Shown here piece by piece: positions 1 to 9,929 of a stretch of DNA of 64,000 nucleotides. The position numbers and the translations under genes are program-made. Below the pieces are notes generated by a model. It was not told where the DNA came from and did not search any database. It saw only the letters and a program-made list of their open reading frames with translations. Positions within the stretch are counted from its first letter, which is position 1; each line of letters opens with the position of its first letter. Source of the DNA: Deinococcus gobiensis I-0 (GTDB lineage Bacteria; Deinococcota; Deinococci; Deinococcales; Deinococcaceae); NCBI RefSeq assembly GCF_000252445.1, contig NC_017790.1:43501-107500 (forward strand), given 5' to 3'.

Positions 1-1
1 C

Positions 2-514
2 ATCATCGCCGCGCCGACCGAGGTGGTGGCCCATGCCATCCGCCGCAGCAATTACCCCGAAAGCAAGGCCCCGCGCATTCAGGAAACCCTGCGCCGCATC
101 CGGGACGCGCCGGGGGGCTACGACCTCGATTTCCTGCGCGACCTGCCGGTGAAGGACGCCCTGAAGTGGCTCACCGACCTGCCGGGGGTGGGGGTCAAGA
201 CGGCCTCGCTCGTGCTGCTATTCAATTATCACCGGCCCGTGTTTCCGGTGGATACGCACGTGTTCCGCATCAATATCCGCGTGGGTACCATCCCGCAGAT
301 GACCGAGCAGGCGGCGCACCGCGCGCTGCTGGCCCTGCTGCCACCCGACCCGCCTTTCCTGTACGAACTGCACGTCAACTTGCTGTCGCACGGCCGGCAG
401 GTCTGCACCTGGACGGCCCCGAAGTGCGGCGAGTGCTTTATCCGCGAGAGGTGCGACGCCTACAAGATGTACGGCGGCCGCGTGCCCAGCTTCAGCGAGA
501 AGAAAAAGAAATGA
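2..514 (+). CDS. nth: Endonuclease III (5' truncated by window edge)
   Basis: Bifunctional DNA glycosylase/AP lyase of base excision repair that removes oxidised pyrimidines. The frame is open from base 2, so the N-terminus lies outside the window; about 170 residues remain. Visible landmarks are the helix-hairpin-helix LPGVGVKTA, whose Lys is the Schiff-base nucleophile, and PVDTHVFRI carrying the catalytic Asp. The C-terminus has four Cys spaced C-x6-C-x2-C-x5-C, which ligate the 4Fe-4S cluster of the Nth family. The call is firm. Deinococci usually carry several Nth paralogues, and which one this is cannot be told from the fragment. A Lys-rich tail closes the protein. Confidence 0.93.
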   Translation: MIAAPTEVVAHAIRRSNYPESKAPRIQETLRRIRDAPGGYDLDFLRDLPVKDALKWLTDLPGVGVKTASLVLLFNYHRPVFPVDTHVFRINIRVGTIPQMTEQAAHRALLALLPPDPPFLYELHVNLLSHGRQVCTWTAPKCGECFIRERCDAYKMYGGRVPSFSEKKKK

Positions 515-972
515 TCCGCCGGACATGCTGGCAGTGGCCCAGCATGCCCAGGTCGGGGCGCGGCACGAAGGTCCCGTTCCAAATGCCGGGCAGCAGCCGC
601 GTTATCTCGGCGGGGTCGTCTGCCTGGCGGTGAGGGAGCGGTCATGTGGGCTGGGCGACGTGTTCTGCACCAAACCGCTGCGGATGCCGGAACCTGAGGT
701 CCGCGAGCGTATGGCTCGCGGCCTCCAACTCGAAGGTCCCAACAAGCAGTTCAGTGGCCGAGCTGTCGGAAAGTGAGGTCGTCAGCGGGCATACATCGCG
801 CAGTGGCGGCACCAGGCCCGCGCTCGGCTGTCCCGGAAGGCCAGTGCCCCGGCGGTAGTGACAGTTCCCGAAATGTAGCGGCGTAGCCCGGTCGGTCCGG
901 TTCAGCGCGTGATAGGCCGGGGGCATTTCCCACGCCGCTTCCGGCACGGTGATGGCCCGCGCCAGGGCAGGC
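515..972. other. Region between nth and the LURP-one gene; no certain gene
   Basis: About 460 bp between the convergent nth and LURP-one-like genes. Only one minus-strand reading frame (642-986) looks even mildly protein-like; the plus-strand frames are Arg/Gly/Pro-rich and unlike proteins. I see no hairpin followed by a T-run and no RNA gene. Base composition is slightly less GC-rich than the flanks, as in decayed or recently acquired DNA. Confidence 0.5.
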
Positions 973-986
973 TCAGCCGCGTTCAC
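642..986 (-). CDS. Hypothetical protein, 114 aa, possible remnant
   Basis: I do not recognise this protein. The GTG start (986) lies 14 bp inside the 3' end of the LURP-one-like gene, an overlap compatible with translational coupling. The product is mixed in composition, without signal peptide, membrane segment or repeats. Against the Arg/Pro-rich shadow frames here it looks more natural (for example residues around EMPPAYHALNRTD), but its codon third positions are less GC-biased than the neighbours. It could be a small accessory gene or a decayed fragment of a longer one. Confidence 0.3.
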   Translation of the reverse strand: MNAAEPALARAITVPEAAWEMPPAYHALNRTDRATPLHFGNCHYRRGTGLPGQPSAGLVPPLRDVCPLTTSLSDSSATELLVGTFELEAASHTLADLRFRHPQRFGAEHVAQPT

Positions 987-1587
987 GTTCGCGCAGCACG
1001 AGCTGAACCAGTCCCAGCAGCACGAGCTCGTCGTCGCCGGGGGTAGTCGGCCGCAGCTCCTCGACCGTGAAGCGGCGTGAGAGGAGGCTGCGTTTCTTGT
1101 GCACGCGGTAGGCGGGGGCTCCGGCCGGGTCCAGCACCGTGTACGTCGGGTTGACCAGATAGTCGAAGCCCATCGCCACGAGGTCCCCGACGAAGGGCAC
1201 GGCCCCGATACCCGCCTCGACGAGCGACATCCAGGGCTGGTCGTCGCGGATGGTGAAGCGCGTCTGCCCCCCCGGCCCCAGCAGGTCGTAGCCGGCCGCC
1301 CATAGCGTGCGCATCCCCTGCGCCTGGAGCGACCCGACCTCGGTGCCGTCCGCCCGCACGATGACCCGGCGCGCCCGCCAGTCGAGCATCCCGGCCATCA
1401 GGCCCTGGGCGCGCATGCCGTGCGTCTGCACCTGCCGCGACTCGTCGGTGTAGACGCGCACCTCGTCGCGGATGCTGAAGGTCTTCTCCTTGACGAAGGC
1501 GAGCAGCCGCCCCGAGGCGTCGGTGACGCGCAGTTCGGTGAACAGGCTGAACCGGAATTCGATGGAGAGCGGAAACTGGGGGTTCAC
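973..1587 (-). CDS. LURP-one-related / scramblase-like family protein
   Basis: A 204-residue protein resembling the LURP-one-related (DUF567, tubby-like barrel) family: repeated short beta-rich segments such as LLAFVKEKTFSIRDEVRVY and VIVRADGTEVGSL, with a hydrophobic GIGAVPFVGDLVAMGFDYLV stretch. No signal peptide is visible. The molecular role of bacterial members is not established, so no function is assigned beyond a lipid- or membrane-associated fold. It starts at GTG with GGAG nearby. It is not obviously part of the def-fmt operon upstream, being 74 bp beyond the fmt stop on the same strand. Confidence 0.6.
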   Translation of the reverse strand: MNPQFPLSIEFRFSLFTELRVTDASGRLLAFVKEKTFSIRDEVRVYTDESRQVQTHGMRAQGLMAGMLDWRARRVIVRADGTEVGSLQAQGMRTLWAAGYDLLGPGGQTRFTIRDDQPWMSLVEAGIGAVPFVGDLVAMGFDYLVNPTYTVLDPAGAPAYRVHKKRSLLSRRFTVEELRPTTPGDDELVLLGLVQLVLRERERG

Positions 1588-1660
1588 GTCTCCGGGTATG
1601 CGTCGGCGGGGCGCGGGGTTCCCGGGCTTCCGCCTGTTCCCACTTCCCGCCCCCTCACCC

Positions 1661-2593
1661 TTACCCCACGTCGAAGCGTGCGCCCGGCCCCACGCCCGCC
1701 GCCGCCGCCCACGCGCTGGCCGGCTGGGCCTTGCGGGCTTCGGGCTGCACGGTGGCGACCTTCACCGCACCCGCGCCGCAGGCGACGGTCACGCCGGAGT
1801 CGTCCACGGCCAGCACCTCGCCGGGCTGGCCCTCGCCCATCGCCGCGCTCAGACCGCCGAGCTTGAGGCGCGCGCCGCCTAGGAAGGCGGTCGTCTGCGG
1901 CCACGCGGCCACGCCCCGGTAACGGTTCACGATCGCCGAGGCGGGCTCGGCCCAGCGCACGAAGCCGTCCTCCTTGACCAACATGGGGGCGTGGGTGGCC
2001 TGGGCCTCGTCCTGGGGCCGGGGTTTCAGCGTGCCGAGCTGCGAGAGGGCCGACACGATGAGGCGCGCCGCCTGCCCCGACAGCGCGTCCGACAGCTCCA
2101 GGCTGGTCCATTCGGGGGCGATAGACAGTTCCTCTTGCAGCAGCACCGGCCCCGTGTCCATGCCGGGGTCGGTCTGCATGATGGTCGTGCCCGTGACCGT
2201 CTCGCCCCGGATCAGCGCCCACTGGATCGGCGCGGCGCCCCGGTAGCGCGGCAGCAGGCTGGTGTGCGTGTTCAGGAATCCGTAGCGCGGCACGGCCAGC
2301 AGCGCGGCGGGCAGGATCTTGCCATAGGCGCAGGTGACGGCCACGTCCGCCCCCGACCCCCGCAGCGTCGCCTCAAAGTCGGTGTTGCCGCGCAGCCGCG
2401 TGGGCTGGGCCAGCGGCAGCCCCAGCTCGGCGGCGCGGGCAGCCACGGGCGGCGGCGTCAGCTTCAGGCCGCGCCCCACCGGCTTGTCGGGCTGCGCGAC
2501 GACCAGCACGACCTCGAACTGCGTGCGGATCGCCTCCAGCACCGGCAGGGCGAAGGCGGGCGAGCCGAAGAAGGCGACCTTGGGACGGGTCAA
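1661..2593 (-). CDS. fmt: Methionyl-tRNA formyltransferase
   Basis: Formylates Met-tRNAi using 10-formyl-THF, making the initiator tRNA. The 310-residue product has the N-terminal formyltransferase fold (VAFFGSPAFALPVLEAI), the signature around NTHTSLLPRYRGAAPIQWAL and the C-terminal OB-like domain. I place the start at TTG (2593): the TTG overlaps the TGA stop of def as TTGA, and AAGGA lies about 8 nt upstream. The frame stays open far upstream, antisense to def and beyond, which would mislead a longest-ORF start call. It is translationally coupled to def, which removes the formyl group added by Fmt. Confidence 0.95.
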   Translation of the reverse strand: MTRPKVAFFGSPAFALPVLEAIRTQFEVVLVVAQPDKPVGRGLKLTPPPVAARAAELGLPLAQPTRLRGNTDFEATLRGSGADVAVTCAYGKILPAALLAVPRYGFLNTHTSLLPRYRGAAPIQWALIRGETVTGTTIMQTDPGMDTGPVLLQEELSIAPEWTSLELSDALSGQAARLIVSALSQLGTLKPRPQDEAQATHAPMLVKEDGFVRWAEPASAIVNRYRGVAAWPQTTAFLGGARLKLGGLSAAMGEGQPGEVLAVDDSGVTVACGAGAVKVATVQPEARKAQPASAWAAAAGVGPGARFDVG

Positions 2594-3294
2594 AGACGTT
2601 CCTTGAGGTGCTGCTCTTTTTCCCAGCTGCTCAGGTTCGCCAGGAAATTCTTCGAGTGCTGCTGGATCTTCAGGAGCTCCTTGCGGTGATCGTCGGTCAC
2701 TTCGGCGGGCAGGCGGTCGAGGAACAGCACGCCGTCGAGGTGGTCGATCTCGTGCTGGAACACGCGGGCGAGGTAGTCCTCGGCCTCTATGGTCCGCTCC
2801 TGACCGTCCAGGTCGGTGTAGCGCACCGCGATCTGCCGGGCGCGCGGCACACCTTCCTCGTAGATGCCGGGGATGCTCAGGCAGCCTTCCTGGTAGGACT
2901 TGTCCTTCTTCTTGTTCAGGACGGCGATCACGGGGTTGATCATCACGAAGTCGCGCAGCACGCGGGACTTCAGCGGCGTGTCGTCGTCGCCCCCCTCTTC
3001 CTCGTCGTCCTCGTACTCGACCGCCACGAACAGGCGCACGCCCAGCCCGATCTGCGGCGCGGCCAGCCCAACGCCGCGCTGCTCGAACATGGTCTCCATC
3101 ATGGTGTCGGCCACCTCGCGCACCGTCTGTGGCCCGAAGCCGGGAACGGTCAGGGTGTCGGTCGCCGTGAGGGGCCGGGCCTTGCGCCGCAGCACCGGGT
3201 CGCCGTACAGGCGCATGGGGTAGATGCGGGGTTTCTCGCCGAAGCGGGACGGGCCAGGGGCCGGGGAGGCAGGGGAAACGTCGGACGCGCTCAC
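2590..3294 (-). CDS. def: Peptide deformylase
   Basis: Metalloprotease removing N-formyl groups from nascent proteins. All three motifs are present: GVGLAAPQ (residues 74-81), EGCLS (136-140) and HEIDH (181-185), giving the Cys-His-His metal site and catalytic Glu. At 234 aa it is longer than typical bacterial enzymes: about 20 extra N-terminal residues rich in Ser/Pro, an acidic insert of some 13 Asp/Glu/Gly residues (about 93-105) and an extended charged C-terminus. It starts at GTG; a TAAACT -10 lies 9 nt upstream. It overlaps fmt in a classic def-fmt pair. Confidence 0.96.
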   Translation of the reverse strand: MSASDVSPASPAPGPSRFGEKPRIYPMRLYGDPVLRRKARPLTATDTLTVPGFGPQTVREVADTMMETMFEQRGVGLAAPQIGLGVRLFVAVEYEDDEEEGGDDDTPLKSRVLRDFVMINPVIAVLNKKKDKSYQEGCLSIPGIYEEGVPRARQIAVRYTDLDGQERTIEAEDYLARVFQHEIDHLDGVLFLDRLPAEVTDDHRKELLKIQQHSKNFLANLSSWEKEQHLKERL

Positions 3295-3373
3295 AATGCC
3301 CCCAGTTTAAGCGTTGTGGCCTAAAGGGTCGGTGGCGCCGTTCGCCTTCGCCCTGCACGCCTGCACTGGCCCC

Positions 3374-3379
3374 TACACT
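3374..3379 (+). promoter_or_regulatory. Leaderless -10 (TACACT) of carbon-nitrogen hydrolase
   Basis: TACACT is followed by 6 nt and ATG (3386), leaving no room for an SD site. Confidence 0.65.
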
Positions 3380-3385
3380 GGCCGC

Positions 3386-4291
3386 ATGACAGTCCTGCGC
3401 GTCGCGGCGGCCGCCTACCCCATCTCCTTTTTCCAGACCTGGGCCGAGTACGAGGCCAAGCTCGCGGCCTGGGTCGCGCGGGCGGCCTCGGGGGGCGCGC
3501 GGCTGCTGGTGTTCCCCGAGTACGCCGCGCTGGAACTCATCAGCCTGCTGTCCGCAGACCTGCACCACGACATCCTGGGAATGCGCCCGGCGTTGCAGGC
3601 CTTCCTGCCCGACTTCCTGGCCCTGCATGCCCGGCTGGCGCGCGAGCACGGCGTGGGCATCGTGGCGGGCAGTTACCCGGTCGCGCACGGCGGGGGCTTC
3701 GTGAACCGCGCCTATGTGTTCGGGCCGGACGGCGAACACGCCTGGCAGGACAAGCTCCTGATGACCCGGTTCGAGGCCGAGGAGTGGGACATCGTGCCGG
3801 GCGAGGGTGTGCGGGTGTTCGAGCTGGAGGGCCTGCGCTTCGGCGTGGCGATCTGCTACGACTCGGAGTTTCCGGGGCTGGCCCGCCAGATCGCGGAGGC
3901 GGGGGCCGAGCTGCTCGTTGTGCCGTCCTTCACGGGGTCGCGCCGGGGCTACACGCGGGTGCGGGTGGGCAGCATGGCGCGCGCGCTGGAAGGGCAGGTG
4001 TACGCCCTGCACGCCCCGCTGATCGCCGACGCCGCCTGGAGCTACGCTGTCGAGGACGCGGTGGGCCAGAGTGCCCTGTACGCCCCCGCCGATGACGGCC
4101 TGCCCGAGGACGGCGTGGTCGCGCAGGGCGAGTGGAACGCCGAGGGCTGGCTCGTCCACGACCTCGACTTTGCTCTGACGCGGCATGTGCGGGCGCAGGG
4201 CCACGTCCTGAACTGGCGCGACCGGGTGGCGGCGCAGGAGCGGCCCGGCGCGGCCGAACTCGTCCGGCTGGGAGAGGGCGTCCGTGGTTGA
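3386..4291 (+). CDS. Carbon-nitrogen hydrolase (nitrilase superfamily)
   Basis: Cytoplasmic amidase/nitrilase-type hydrolase, 301 aa. The Glu-Lys-Cys triad is visible: Glu in [11 protein letters not shown], Lys in [11 protein letters not shown] and Cys in [13 protein letters not shown]. The substrate cannot be read from sequence; the family cleaves C-N bonds of amides, nitriles or carbamoyl compounds. The frame is open further upstream, but ATG 3386 is chosen because a TACACT -10 sits 6 nt before it. The GNAT gene starts 8 bp before this gene's stop, so the two form one operon, ending at a strong hairpin at 4820-4850. Confidence 0.9.
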   Translation: MTVLRVAAAAYPISFFQTWAEYEAKLAAWVARAASGGARLLVFPEYAALELISLLSADLHHDILGMRPALQAFLPDFLALHARLAREHGVGIVAGSYPVAHGGGFVNRAYVFGPDGEHAWQDKLLMTRFEAEEWDIVPGEGVRVFELEGLRFGVAICYDSEFPGLARQIAEAGAELLVVPSFTGSRRGYTRVRVGSMARALEGQVYALHAPLIADAAWSYAVEDAVGQSALYAPADDGLPEDGVVAQGEWNAEGWLVHDLDFALTRHVRAQGHVLNWRDRVAAQERPGAAELVRLGEGVRG

Positions 4292-4796
4292 GGTACGCCG
4301 TCTGGGGGCCGCCGACGCCCCGGCCTACCGCGAGGTCCGGCTGGCGGCGCTGCGGGCCGATCCGGCCGCCTTCATCACCACGGCCGAGGAATACGCCGCG
4401 CAGCCGCCCGAGACGGTCGCCGCCCGCCTGACCGGCGAGGACAGCGCGACCTTCGGGGCCTTCGTGGACGGCGAACTCGTCGGTATCCTGACCGTCGCGC
4501 GCGAGACGCGGGAGCGGCTGCTGCACCGCGCGAACGTCTTCGGGGTGGCCGTGCTGCCGGCGGCGCGGGGGCAGGGCTGCGGGGACGCGCTGCTGCGGGC
4601 CGGGATCGCCTGCGTAGGGGGCTGGGCGGGCGTCACGGCGCTGCACCTGGGAGTCACGGCATCGCAGGTGGCGGCGCGGCGGCTGTACGAGCGCCGTGGG
4701 TTCGTGGCGTGGGGGGTTCAGCCGGACGCGGTGCGGGTGGACGGGGTCACGCTGGCGGAGGTGCATATGGTGCGGGAGATGGGGGCGGCTACGTAG
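4284..4796 (+). CDS. GNAT-family N-acetyltransferase
   Basis: A 170-residue acetyl-CoA-dependent acetyltransferase. The motif A region [21 protein letters not shown] matches the R/Q-x-x-G-x-G/A pyrophosphate-binding loop, and the C-terminal [13 protein letters not shown] is the usual motif B. The acceptor substrate is unknown. GTG start inside the 3' end of the hydrolase gene indicates co-translation. Confidence 0.88.
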   Translation: MVEVRRLGAADAPAYREVRLAALRADPAAFITTAEEYAAQPPETVAARLTGEDSATFGAFVDGELVGILTVARETRERLLHRANVFGVAVLPAARGQGCGDALLRAGIACVGGWAGVTALHLGVTASQVAARRLYERRGFVAWGVQPDAVRVDGVTLAEVHMVREMGAAT

Positions 4797-4819
4797 GGTT
4801 GCGTTTCCCTCCCCCCCAG

Positions 4820-4850
4820 CCCCCCTCCCGCCGGGAGGGGGGAGCTTTTT
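4820..4850 (+). terminator. Rho-independent terminator of the hydrolase-GNAT operon
   Basis: A perfect 10-bp stem (4820-4829 with 4833-4842, CCCCCCTCCC/GGGAGGGGGG) with a 3-nt loop, followed by a five-T run at 4846-4850. The following 200 bp up to the acyl-CoA dehydrogenase stop show no gene. Confidence 0.8.
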
Positions 4851-5051
4851 CGCTGCGCTCGGCAAAGAGTCGTTCCGGGCGTTGGCGGGGCTGCACGGTC
4901 CTGCCGCGTGACGGCTCAGGTCGGGGCCAGCCCTAGCCCGGTTGGAATGGCCCGCGCGCTGCGCGCACGACGGCCTTCGGGGGACTTGGGCGGTGGCGTG
5001 ATTGGGTGGCCTCTACAAGCCACAGGCCACGCGTCACAAGCTCCCCTCACC

Positions 5052-6212
5052 TCACTCCAGCGCGCCTACCCCGGTCAGGTGGCGGCCCACGATCAGGGTG
5101 TGGATGTCGTGGGTGCCCTCGTAGGTGTCCACAGTCTCCAGGTTGAGCATGTGGCGGATGACCGGGTATTCGGTCGTGATGCCGTTGCCGCCCAGCATCT
5201 CGCGGGCCAGCCGGGCGCCTTGCAGGGCCACGCGCACGTTGTTGCGTTTGGCGTAGCTCACCTGGGCGAAGTTCATGCGGCCCGCGTCCTTCAGGGTGCC
5301 CAGGCGCCACGCGAGCAGCAGGCCGGTCGAGTGGTCGGTCGCCATCCGCACGAGTTTGTCCTGCACGAGCTGGCGCCCGGCGATGGGTTTGCCGAAGGTC
5401 GTGCGGCTGCCCGCATAGTCCAGGGCGGTCTGCAACACGGCCTCCAGCGCCCCCATCGCGCCCCAGGCGATCCCGAAGCGGGCCGAGGTCAGGCAAGACA
5501 GCGGCGATTTGAGGCCCTGGCTACCGGGCAGCAGGTTCTCGGCCGGAATGCGGCAGTCCTCCAGCACGATCTCGCCGGTCAGCGAGGCGCGCAGGCTCAT
5601 CTTGCGCTCGATCTTGGGGGCGTGGAAGCCGGGGGTGTCGGTCGGCACGGTAAAGCCCCGGACCACGCCCTCGTCGTCCTTGGCCCACACGACCGCCACG
5701 TCGGCGGCGGGGCTGTTGGTGATCCACATCTTGCTGCCGTTCAGGACGTAGTGGTCGCCGTCCCTGCGGGCGCGGGTACGCATCGCGCCGGGGTCCGAGC
5801 CGCCGTCGGGCTCGGTCAGGCCGAAGCAGCCGATGAGTTCGCCCGAAGCGAGGCCCGGCAGCCAGCGCCGCTTCTGCTCCTCGCTGCCGTAGGTGTGGAT
5901 CGGGAACATCACGAGGCTGCCCTGCACGCTCGCCGCGCTGCGCAGGCCGCTGTCCACGCGCTCCAGCTCGTACATCATCGCCCCGTAGGCGCTGTAGCTC
6001 GCGCCCGCGCCGCCGTACTCCTCGGGGATGGTCGGGCCGAGCAGGCCCATCTCGCCGAAACTGCGCATCACGTCCCGCACCGGCAGCTCGCCGCCGTCCC
6101 ACCATCCGGCGATGTGGGGCAGCAGTTCGGCGTCGGCGTAGGCGCGCACGCTCTCGCGGATGAGGCGCTCGTCGGGGGTCAGCAGCTCGGCAACGGCAAA
6201 TTCGTCGAACAT
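5052..6212 (-). CDS. Acyl-CoA dehydrogenase, glutaryl-CoA dehydrogenase-like
   Basis: FAD-dependent acyl-CoA dehydrogenase, 386 aa, with N-terminal helical domain, the beta domain around CFGLTEPDGGSDPGAM and YVLNGSKMWITNS, and a C-terminal helical domain. The catalytic base is the Glu of TYEGTHDIH near residue 363. SVQGSLVMFPIHTYGSEEQK and ARFGIAWGAMGALE match the glutaryl-CoA dehydrogenase branch, which oxidises and decarboxylates glutaryl-CoA to crotonyl-CoA in lysine/tryptophan degradation. The ATG follows an AGGAGA SD, and a TAAGGT -10 about 35-40 nt further up suggests an ordinary leadered transcript. Confidence 0.9.
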   Translation of the reverse strand: MFDEFAVAELLTPDERLIRESVRAYADAELLPHIAGWWDGGELPVRDVMRSFGEMGLLGPTIPEEYGGAGASYSAYGAMMYELERVDSGLRSAASVQGSLVMFPIHTYGSEEQKRRWLPGLASGELIGCFGLTEPDGGSDPGAMRTRARRDGDHYVLNGSKMWITNSPAADVAVVWAKDDEGVVRGFTVPTDTPGFHAPKIERKMSLRASLTGEIVLEDCRIPAENLLPGSQGLKSPLSCLTSARFGIAWGAMGALEAVLQTALDYAGSRTTFGKPIAGRQLVQDKLVRMATDHSTGLLLAWRLGTLKDAGRMNFAQVSYAKRNNVRVALQGARLAREMLGGNGITTEYPVIRHMLNLETVDTYEGTHDIHTLIVGRHLTGVGALE

Positions 6213-6250
6213 TCGGGCAGGTCTCCTTTGGGCTGTGATGTGGGCCTACC

Positions 6251-7042
6251 TTATCCCGTGCTCTCCTCCCCCGTCGGCTCCTGGCCCCCAATGCCGTACA
6301 CCCGCCGGGCGTTCCCGTCGGTCACGCGCTCCAGTTCGGCCGCGTCCAGGCCGCGCAGGCCCGCCACGAATTCCAGCGTGTAGCGGACGTAGCCGGGACG
6401 GTTGGGCCGGCCGCGTTTGGGCACCGGGGCCAGGAAGGGCGCGTCGGTCTCGACCAGCAGCCGGTTCAGGGGCACCTCGCGCGCCGCCGCCTGGATGGGC
6501 TGGGCGGTCTTGTAGGTCGTGTTGCCCGCGAAACCGAAGTACGCGCCGCGCTCCAGCCCGAAGCGCAGCAGCCCCGCGTGCCCGCTGAAGCAGTGCAGGA
6601 TGACCGGCACGTCCGGCCACCCGGCGAGCACGTCCATCACGCCCCGGTGGGCGCTGTCCTGGTCCGCCTTGTCGCGCGTGTGGATGACGAGCGCCTTGCC
6701 GCTGCGCCGCGCGAGGTCCAGTTGCCACTCGAAGGCGGCGAGCTGCTGCGGGCGCAGCCCGTCGTCCCAGTAGTCGTCCAGCCCGCTTTCCCCGATGCCG
6801 ACCACGCGGGGGTGCCCGGCCAGCCGCTCGATCTCCGTGCGCGCTTCGGGCGAGTCCTGCCCGGCGTCGGTGGGGTGCAGGCCCACGGTCGCCCACACGT
6901 CGGGAAACTGCTCGGCCAGGGCCACGGCGTTGCGGGCGTGTTCCAGGTTCGCGCCGATGCACACCAGGGCGTTCAGGCCCAGTTCGTGCCGGGCCGAGGC
7001 CGGATCGTCGAGGTAGTCGAGGTGGGTATGCGAGTCGAACAT
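6251..7042 (-). CDS. tatD: TatD-family metal-dependent deoxyribonuclease
   Basis: A 263-residue TIM-barrel hydrolase. It shows the metal ligands of the TatD family: FDSHTHLD at the N-terminus, Glu in [11 protein letters not shown], His in ALVIHTRDK and VILHCFSGH, and Asp in [10 protein letters not shown]. Members are exonucleases implicated in DNA repair and degradation of DNA during stress. A TAGGCT -10 (7055-7050) lies 7 nt before the ATG, again a leaderless layout. It ends 38 bp before the start side of the dehydrogenase gene, on the same strand. Confidence 0.92.
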   Translation of the reverse strand: MFDSHTHLDYLDDPASARHELGLNALVCIGANLEHARNAVALAEQFPDVWATVGLHPTDAGQDSPEARTEIERLAGHPRVVGIGESGLDDYWDDGLRPQQLAAFEWQLDLARRSGKALVIHTRDKADQDSAHRGVMDVLAGWPDVPVILHCFSGHAGLLRFGLERGAYFGFAGNTTYKTAQPIQAAAREVPLNRLLVETDAPFLAPVPKRGRPNRPGYVRYTLEFVAGLRGLDAAELERVTDGNARRVYGIGGQEPTGEESTG

Positions 7043-7110
7043 AGGGTGCAGCCTAGAGGCTCGGGCCGGGGGGAGCCGCGAGAGGTCCGGTTCCGGTCAG
7101 CGCCGCCCCA

Positions 7111-7145
7111 TCACTCTCATGAGAGGGGGGCGCTAGAGTGCGCGC
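7111..7145 (+). promoter_or_regulatory. Leaderless promoter with a 12-bp palindrome
   Basis: The -10 TAGAGT (7134-7139) is 6 nt before GTG 7146. A perfect palindrome CTCTCATGAGAG occupies 7114-7125, where the -35/spacer region would be, so a bound dimeric regulator would block or recruit RNA polymerase. It also lies in the tatD divergent upstream region. Confidence 0.6.
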
Positions 7146-7754
7146 GTGCAGAAAGCCGGTCCCCTCGCCCTGGTGGCGCTGTTCGTGTTCGCGCTCGCGT
7201 TCGCCTTCGTGCCGACCGGGCCGCGCGGCGAGGCGGCGCAGGTCGGCGCGCAGCTTCAGGGGGTGCGCCTGGCGCTGTACCCGGCGCGCGACGAGGGCGC
7301 GGTGTGGACCTTCGCGGCCGGGGAGGTCCGCAGCGACCCCCTGACCAACGTCACGCAGCTCACGCAGCTGTCGCGGGGCGAGCGGCTTGTGCGCGGGCGG
7401 GACGCGGCCGGGCACTACACCGGCCGCCAGACCCTCGACGCGACCCTCAGCACGCCCGAACTGACCATCGACGCCCAGGACGACCTCCTCACCCCCCGCG
7501 CCCGCATCACGCTGGTCCGCGAGTGCGCCGACCTGACCCTGACCGGCACGGCCGGGCGGCCCGTACGGATCGAGCAGGGCACCGGCTTCAGTGCGCCCGC
7601 CGCCGTCATCGACTCCCCGAACCTCAACGGCCGCATCAACGACCTCCAGATGTCCTTCCAGTTCGACCTGCTGCACACCAGCGAGGACTCGAACTACCAG
7701 CTCGCCATCGACCCGACCGAAACCTGCCGGGACGGCAAGCGCGTGCCGATCTGA
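7146..7754 (+). CDS. LptC-like periplasmic protein
   Basis: A 202-residue protein with an N-terminal hydrophobic segment ([16 protein letters not shown]) that serves as signal anchor, then a beta-strand-rich extracytoplasmic domain like LptC/OstA-type beta-jellyrolls. In LPS-containing bacteria LptC joins the LptFG permease to periplasmic LptA. It is followed by two LptA/OstA-like genes on the same strand, which is the main support for the call. Deinococcus is regarded as lacking LPS, so the cargo is unknown. It starts at a leaderless GTG. Sequence similarity is by general layout, so LptC rather than another periplasmic beta protein is moderately sure. Confidence 0.6.
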   Translation: MQKAGPLALVALFVFALAFAFVPTGPRGEAAQVGAQLQGVRLALYPARDEGAVWTFAAGEVRSDPLTNVTQLTQLSRGERLVRGRDAAGHYTGRQTLDATLSTPELTIDAQDDLLTPRARITLVRECADLTLTGTAGRPVRIEQGTGFSAPAAVIDSPNLNGRINDLQMSFQFDLLHTSEDSNYQLAIDPTETCRDGKRVPI

Positions 7755-7828
7755 CCGGCCGGCCCCCGCCTCCCATCTTTCCCACGGCCAGTCCTCATCC
7801 GGCCGGCCCACACTGAACCGGAGACCCC

Positions 7829-8740
<912 letters not shown>

Positions 8741-8760
8741 GCTTCCGGAGACCGCGCCGC

Positions 8761-9843
8761 GTGAAGCGTCCCGCAGTGCTGGCCCTGACGCTGATCCTGG
8801 GCGCCGCGCCGCTGCTGTGGCCGGTGCTGGCTCAGGACGCGGCGGGGCAGGCCGCCCCGGCCCCGGCGTCGTCGCAGGCGGCCCCCACCCAGGCGGCCCC
8901 GGCCCCGGCAGTTCCCGCCCCGTCCGGTGACGACACCCCCACCGAGCAGGAAAAGGCCGGGCGCTGCGTCGAGGGTTCGGAGCTGTCGTGCATCGCCCTG
9001 GTGAGGCAGGGCAAGGACGGCCAGGAGCGGCGCATCCTGGTCATCCGCACCGGCACCAGCGACGAGACGGGGATCTACACCGTGTGTGGCCCGCGCGACG
9101 GCGACCCCGAGGGCACGCCCAACATCGGCGTGTTCAGCGAGACGGGTGCGGGGGGCGTGCGCGTCGTGATCGACAAGAACGTGGTGCGGGTGCCCCTCGC
9201 CATCGTCACCAGCAAGCCGCCCCCCGAGGGGCAGGAGGGGAGCGACGGCCGGGTCGAGGCCAGTGCGGGCACCGCGCGGCTGCTCGACGCCGCGCCCGAG
9301 GGCAAGACCGACCAGCTCAGCGCCTGCGGGGTCGAGGCGCAGCCCAAACCCGCGCCCGACACCGTGTTCGTCACGCAGGGCAAGACCAGACTGCGCGGCC
9401 AGAGCCTCGTGTACGACGAGACCGACGGCGTCGCCCGCATCGGCGGTCCCATCACCTTCACGCGCGACAACGCCGAGCAGCCCCTCTCGGGCAGCAGCGA
9501 GCGCATTGAGGTGGATGTGGACGCCGAGCGCACCGTGCTGGTCGGCAAGGTCGAACTGAAGAGCGAGGGCGGGCGCGTGAGCAAGGCCCCGCGCGTGGAG
9601 TACGACGACGCGGCCAACACCGCCCGGTTGTACGCCACCGGAGGCGAGGCGGCCGAGAGCGTCAAGGGCAGCGACGTGCTGCGCGTGACGAGCGGCTACA
9701 TCCTCTACAACCTCGACAGCAGCGACGTGGTGGTCTTTAGCGACGAGGGCAGCAAGATCAGCGGCGAGTTCCAGGACGGCGAGAGCGCCGCCCCGGCGAA
9801 CCCTCGTCCGGCCGCGCCCCAGACGGCCCCGGCCCGGCCCTAG
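8761..9843 (+). CDS. LptA/OstA-family periplasmic protein (copy 2)
   Basis: 360 aa with a signal peptide ([19 protein letters not shown]), an Ala/Pro/Gln linker of about 35 residues and an OstA-like beta domain with units such as [19 protein letters not shown] and [20 protein letters not shown] start with SD (CGGAG). Between the linker and the OstA part lies a region with isolated Cys ([28 protein letters not shown]) that could form disulfides. Two differing LptA-like proteins in tandem suggest hetero-oligomer formation or functional division; that is inference. An Ala/Pro tail ends the protein. Confidence 0.75.
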   Translation: MKRPAVLALTLILGAAPLLWPVLAQDAAGQAAPAPASSQAAPTQAAPAPAVPAPSGDDTPTEQEKAGRCVEGSELSCIALVRQGKDGQERRILVIRTGTSDETGIYTVCGPRDGDPEGTPNIGVFSETGAGGVRVVIDKNVVRVPLAIVTSKPPPEGQEGSDGRVEASAGTARLLDAAPEGKTDQLSACGVEAQPKPAPDTVFVTQGKTRLRGQSLVYDETDGVARIGGPITFTRDNAEQPLSGSSERIEVDVDAERTVLVGKVELKSEGGRVSKAPRVEYDDAANTARLYATGGEAAESVKGSDVLRVTSGYILYNLDSSDVVVFSDEGSKISGEFQDGESAAPANPRPAAPQTAPARP

Positions 9844-9857
9844 AGCATCGGGCAAGA

Positions 9858-9894
9858 GGACGGCCTCCGGGGTGTTGCTCACCGGAGGCCGTCC
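9858..9894. terminator. Bidirectional hairpin between lptA-like and menG genes
   Basis: A 13-bp perfect stem (9858-9870 with 9882-9894, GGACGGCCTCCGG/CCGGAGGCCGTCC) with an 11-nt loop, placed between convergent genes. T-rich flanks are weak. Confidence 0.75.
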
Positions 9895-9929
9895 TTCTGC
9901 CTGTCGCTTCCTTCAAATTCCCCGGCGCC

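Noticed and set aside
1661..4204. A single 847-codon minus-strand open frame spanning fmt, antisense def and the hydrolase
   Set aside because: Only the last 310 codons are protein-like (fmt); the rest is antisense to recognised genes in GC-rich DNA.
4851..5046. Possible dispersed small repeat after the GNAT terminator
   Set aside because: No second copy is visible in the window, so a repeat cannot be supported.
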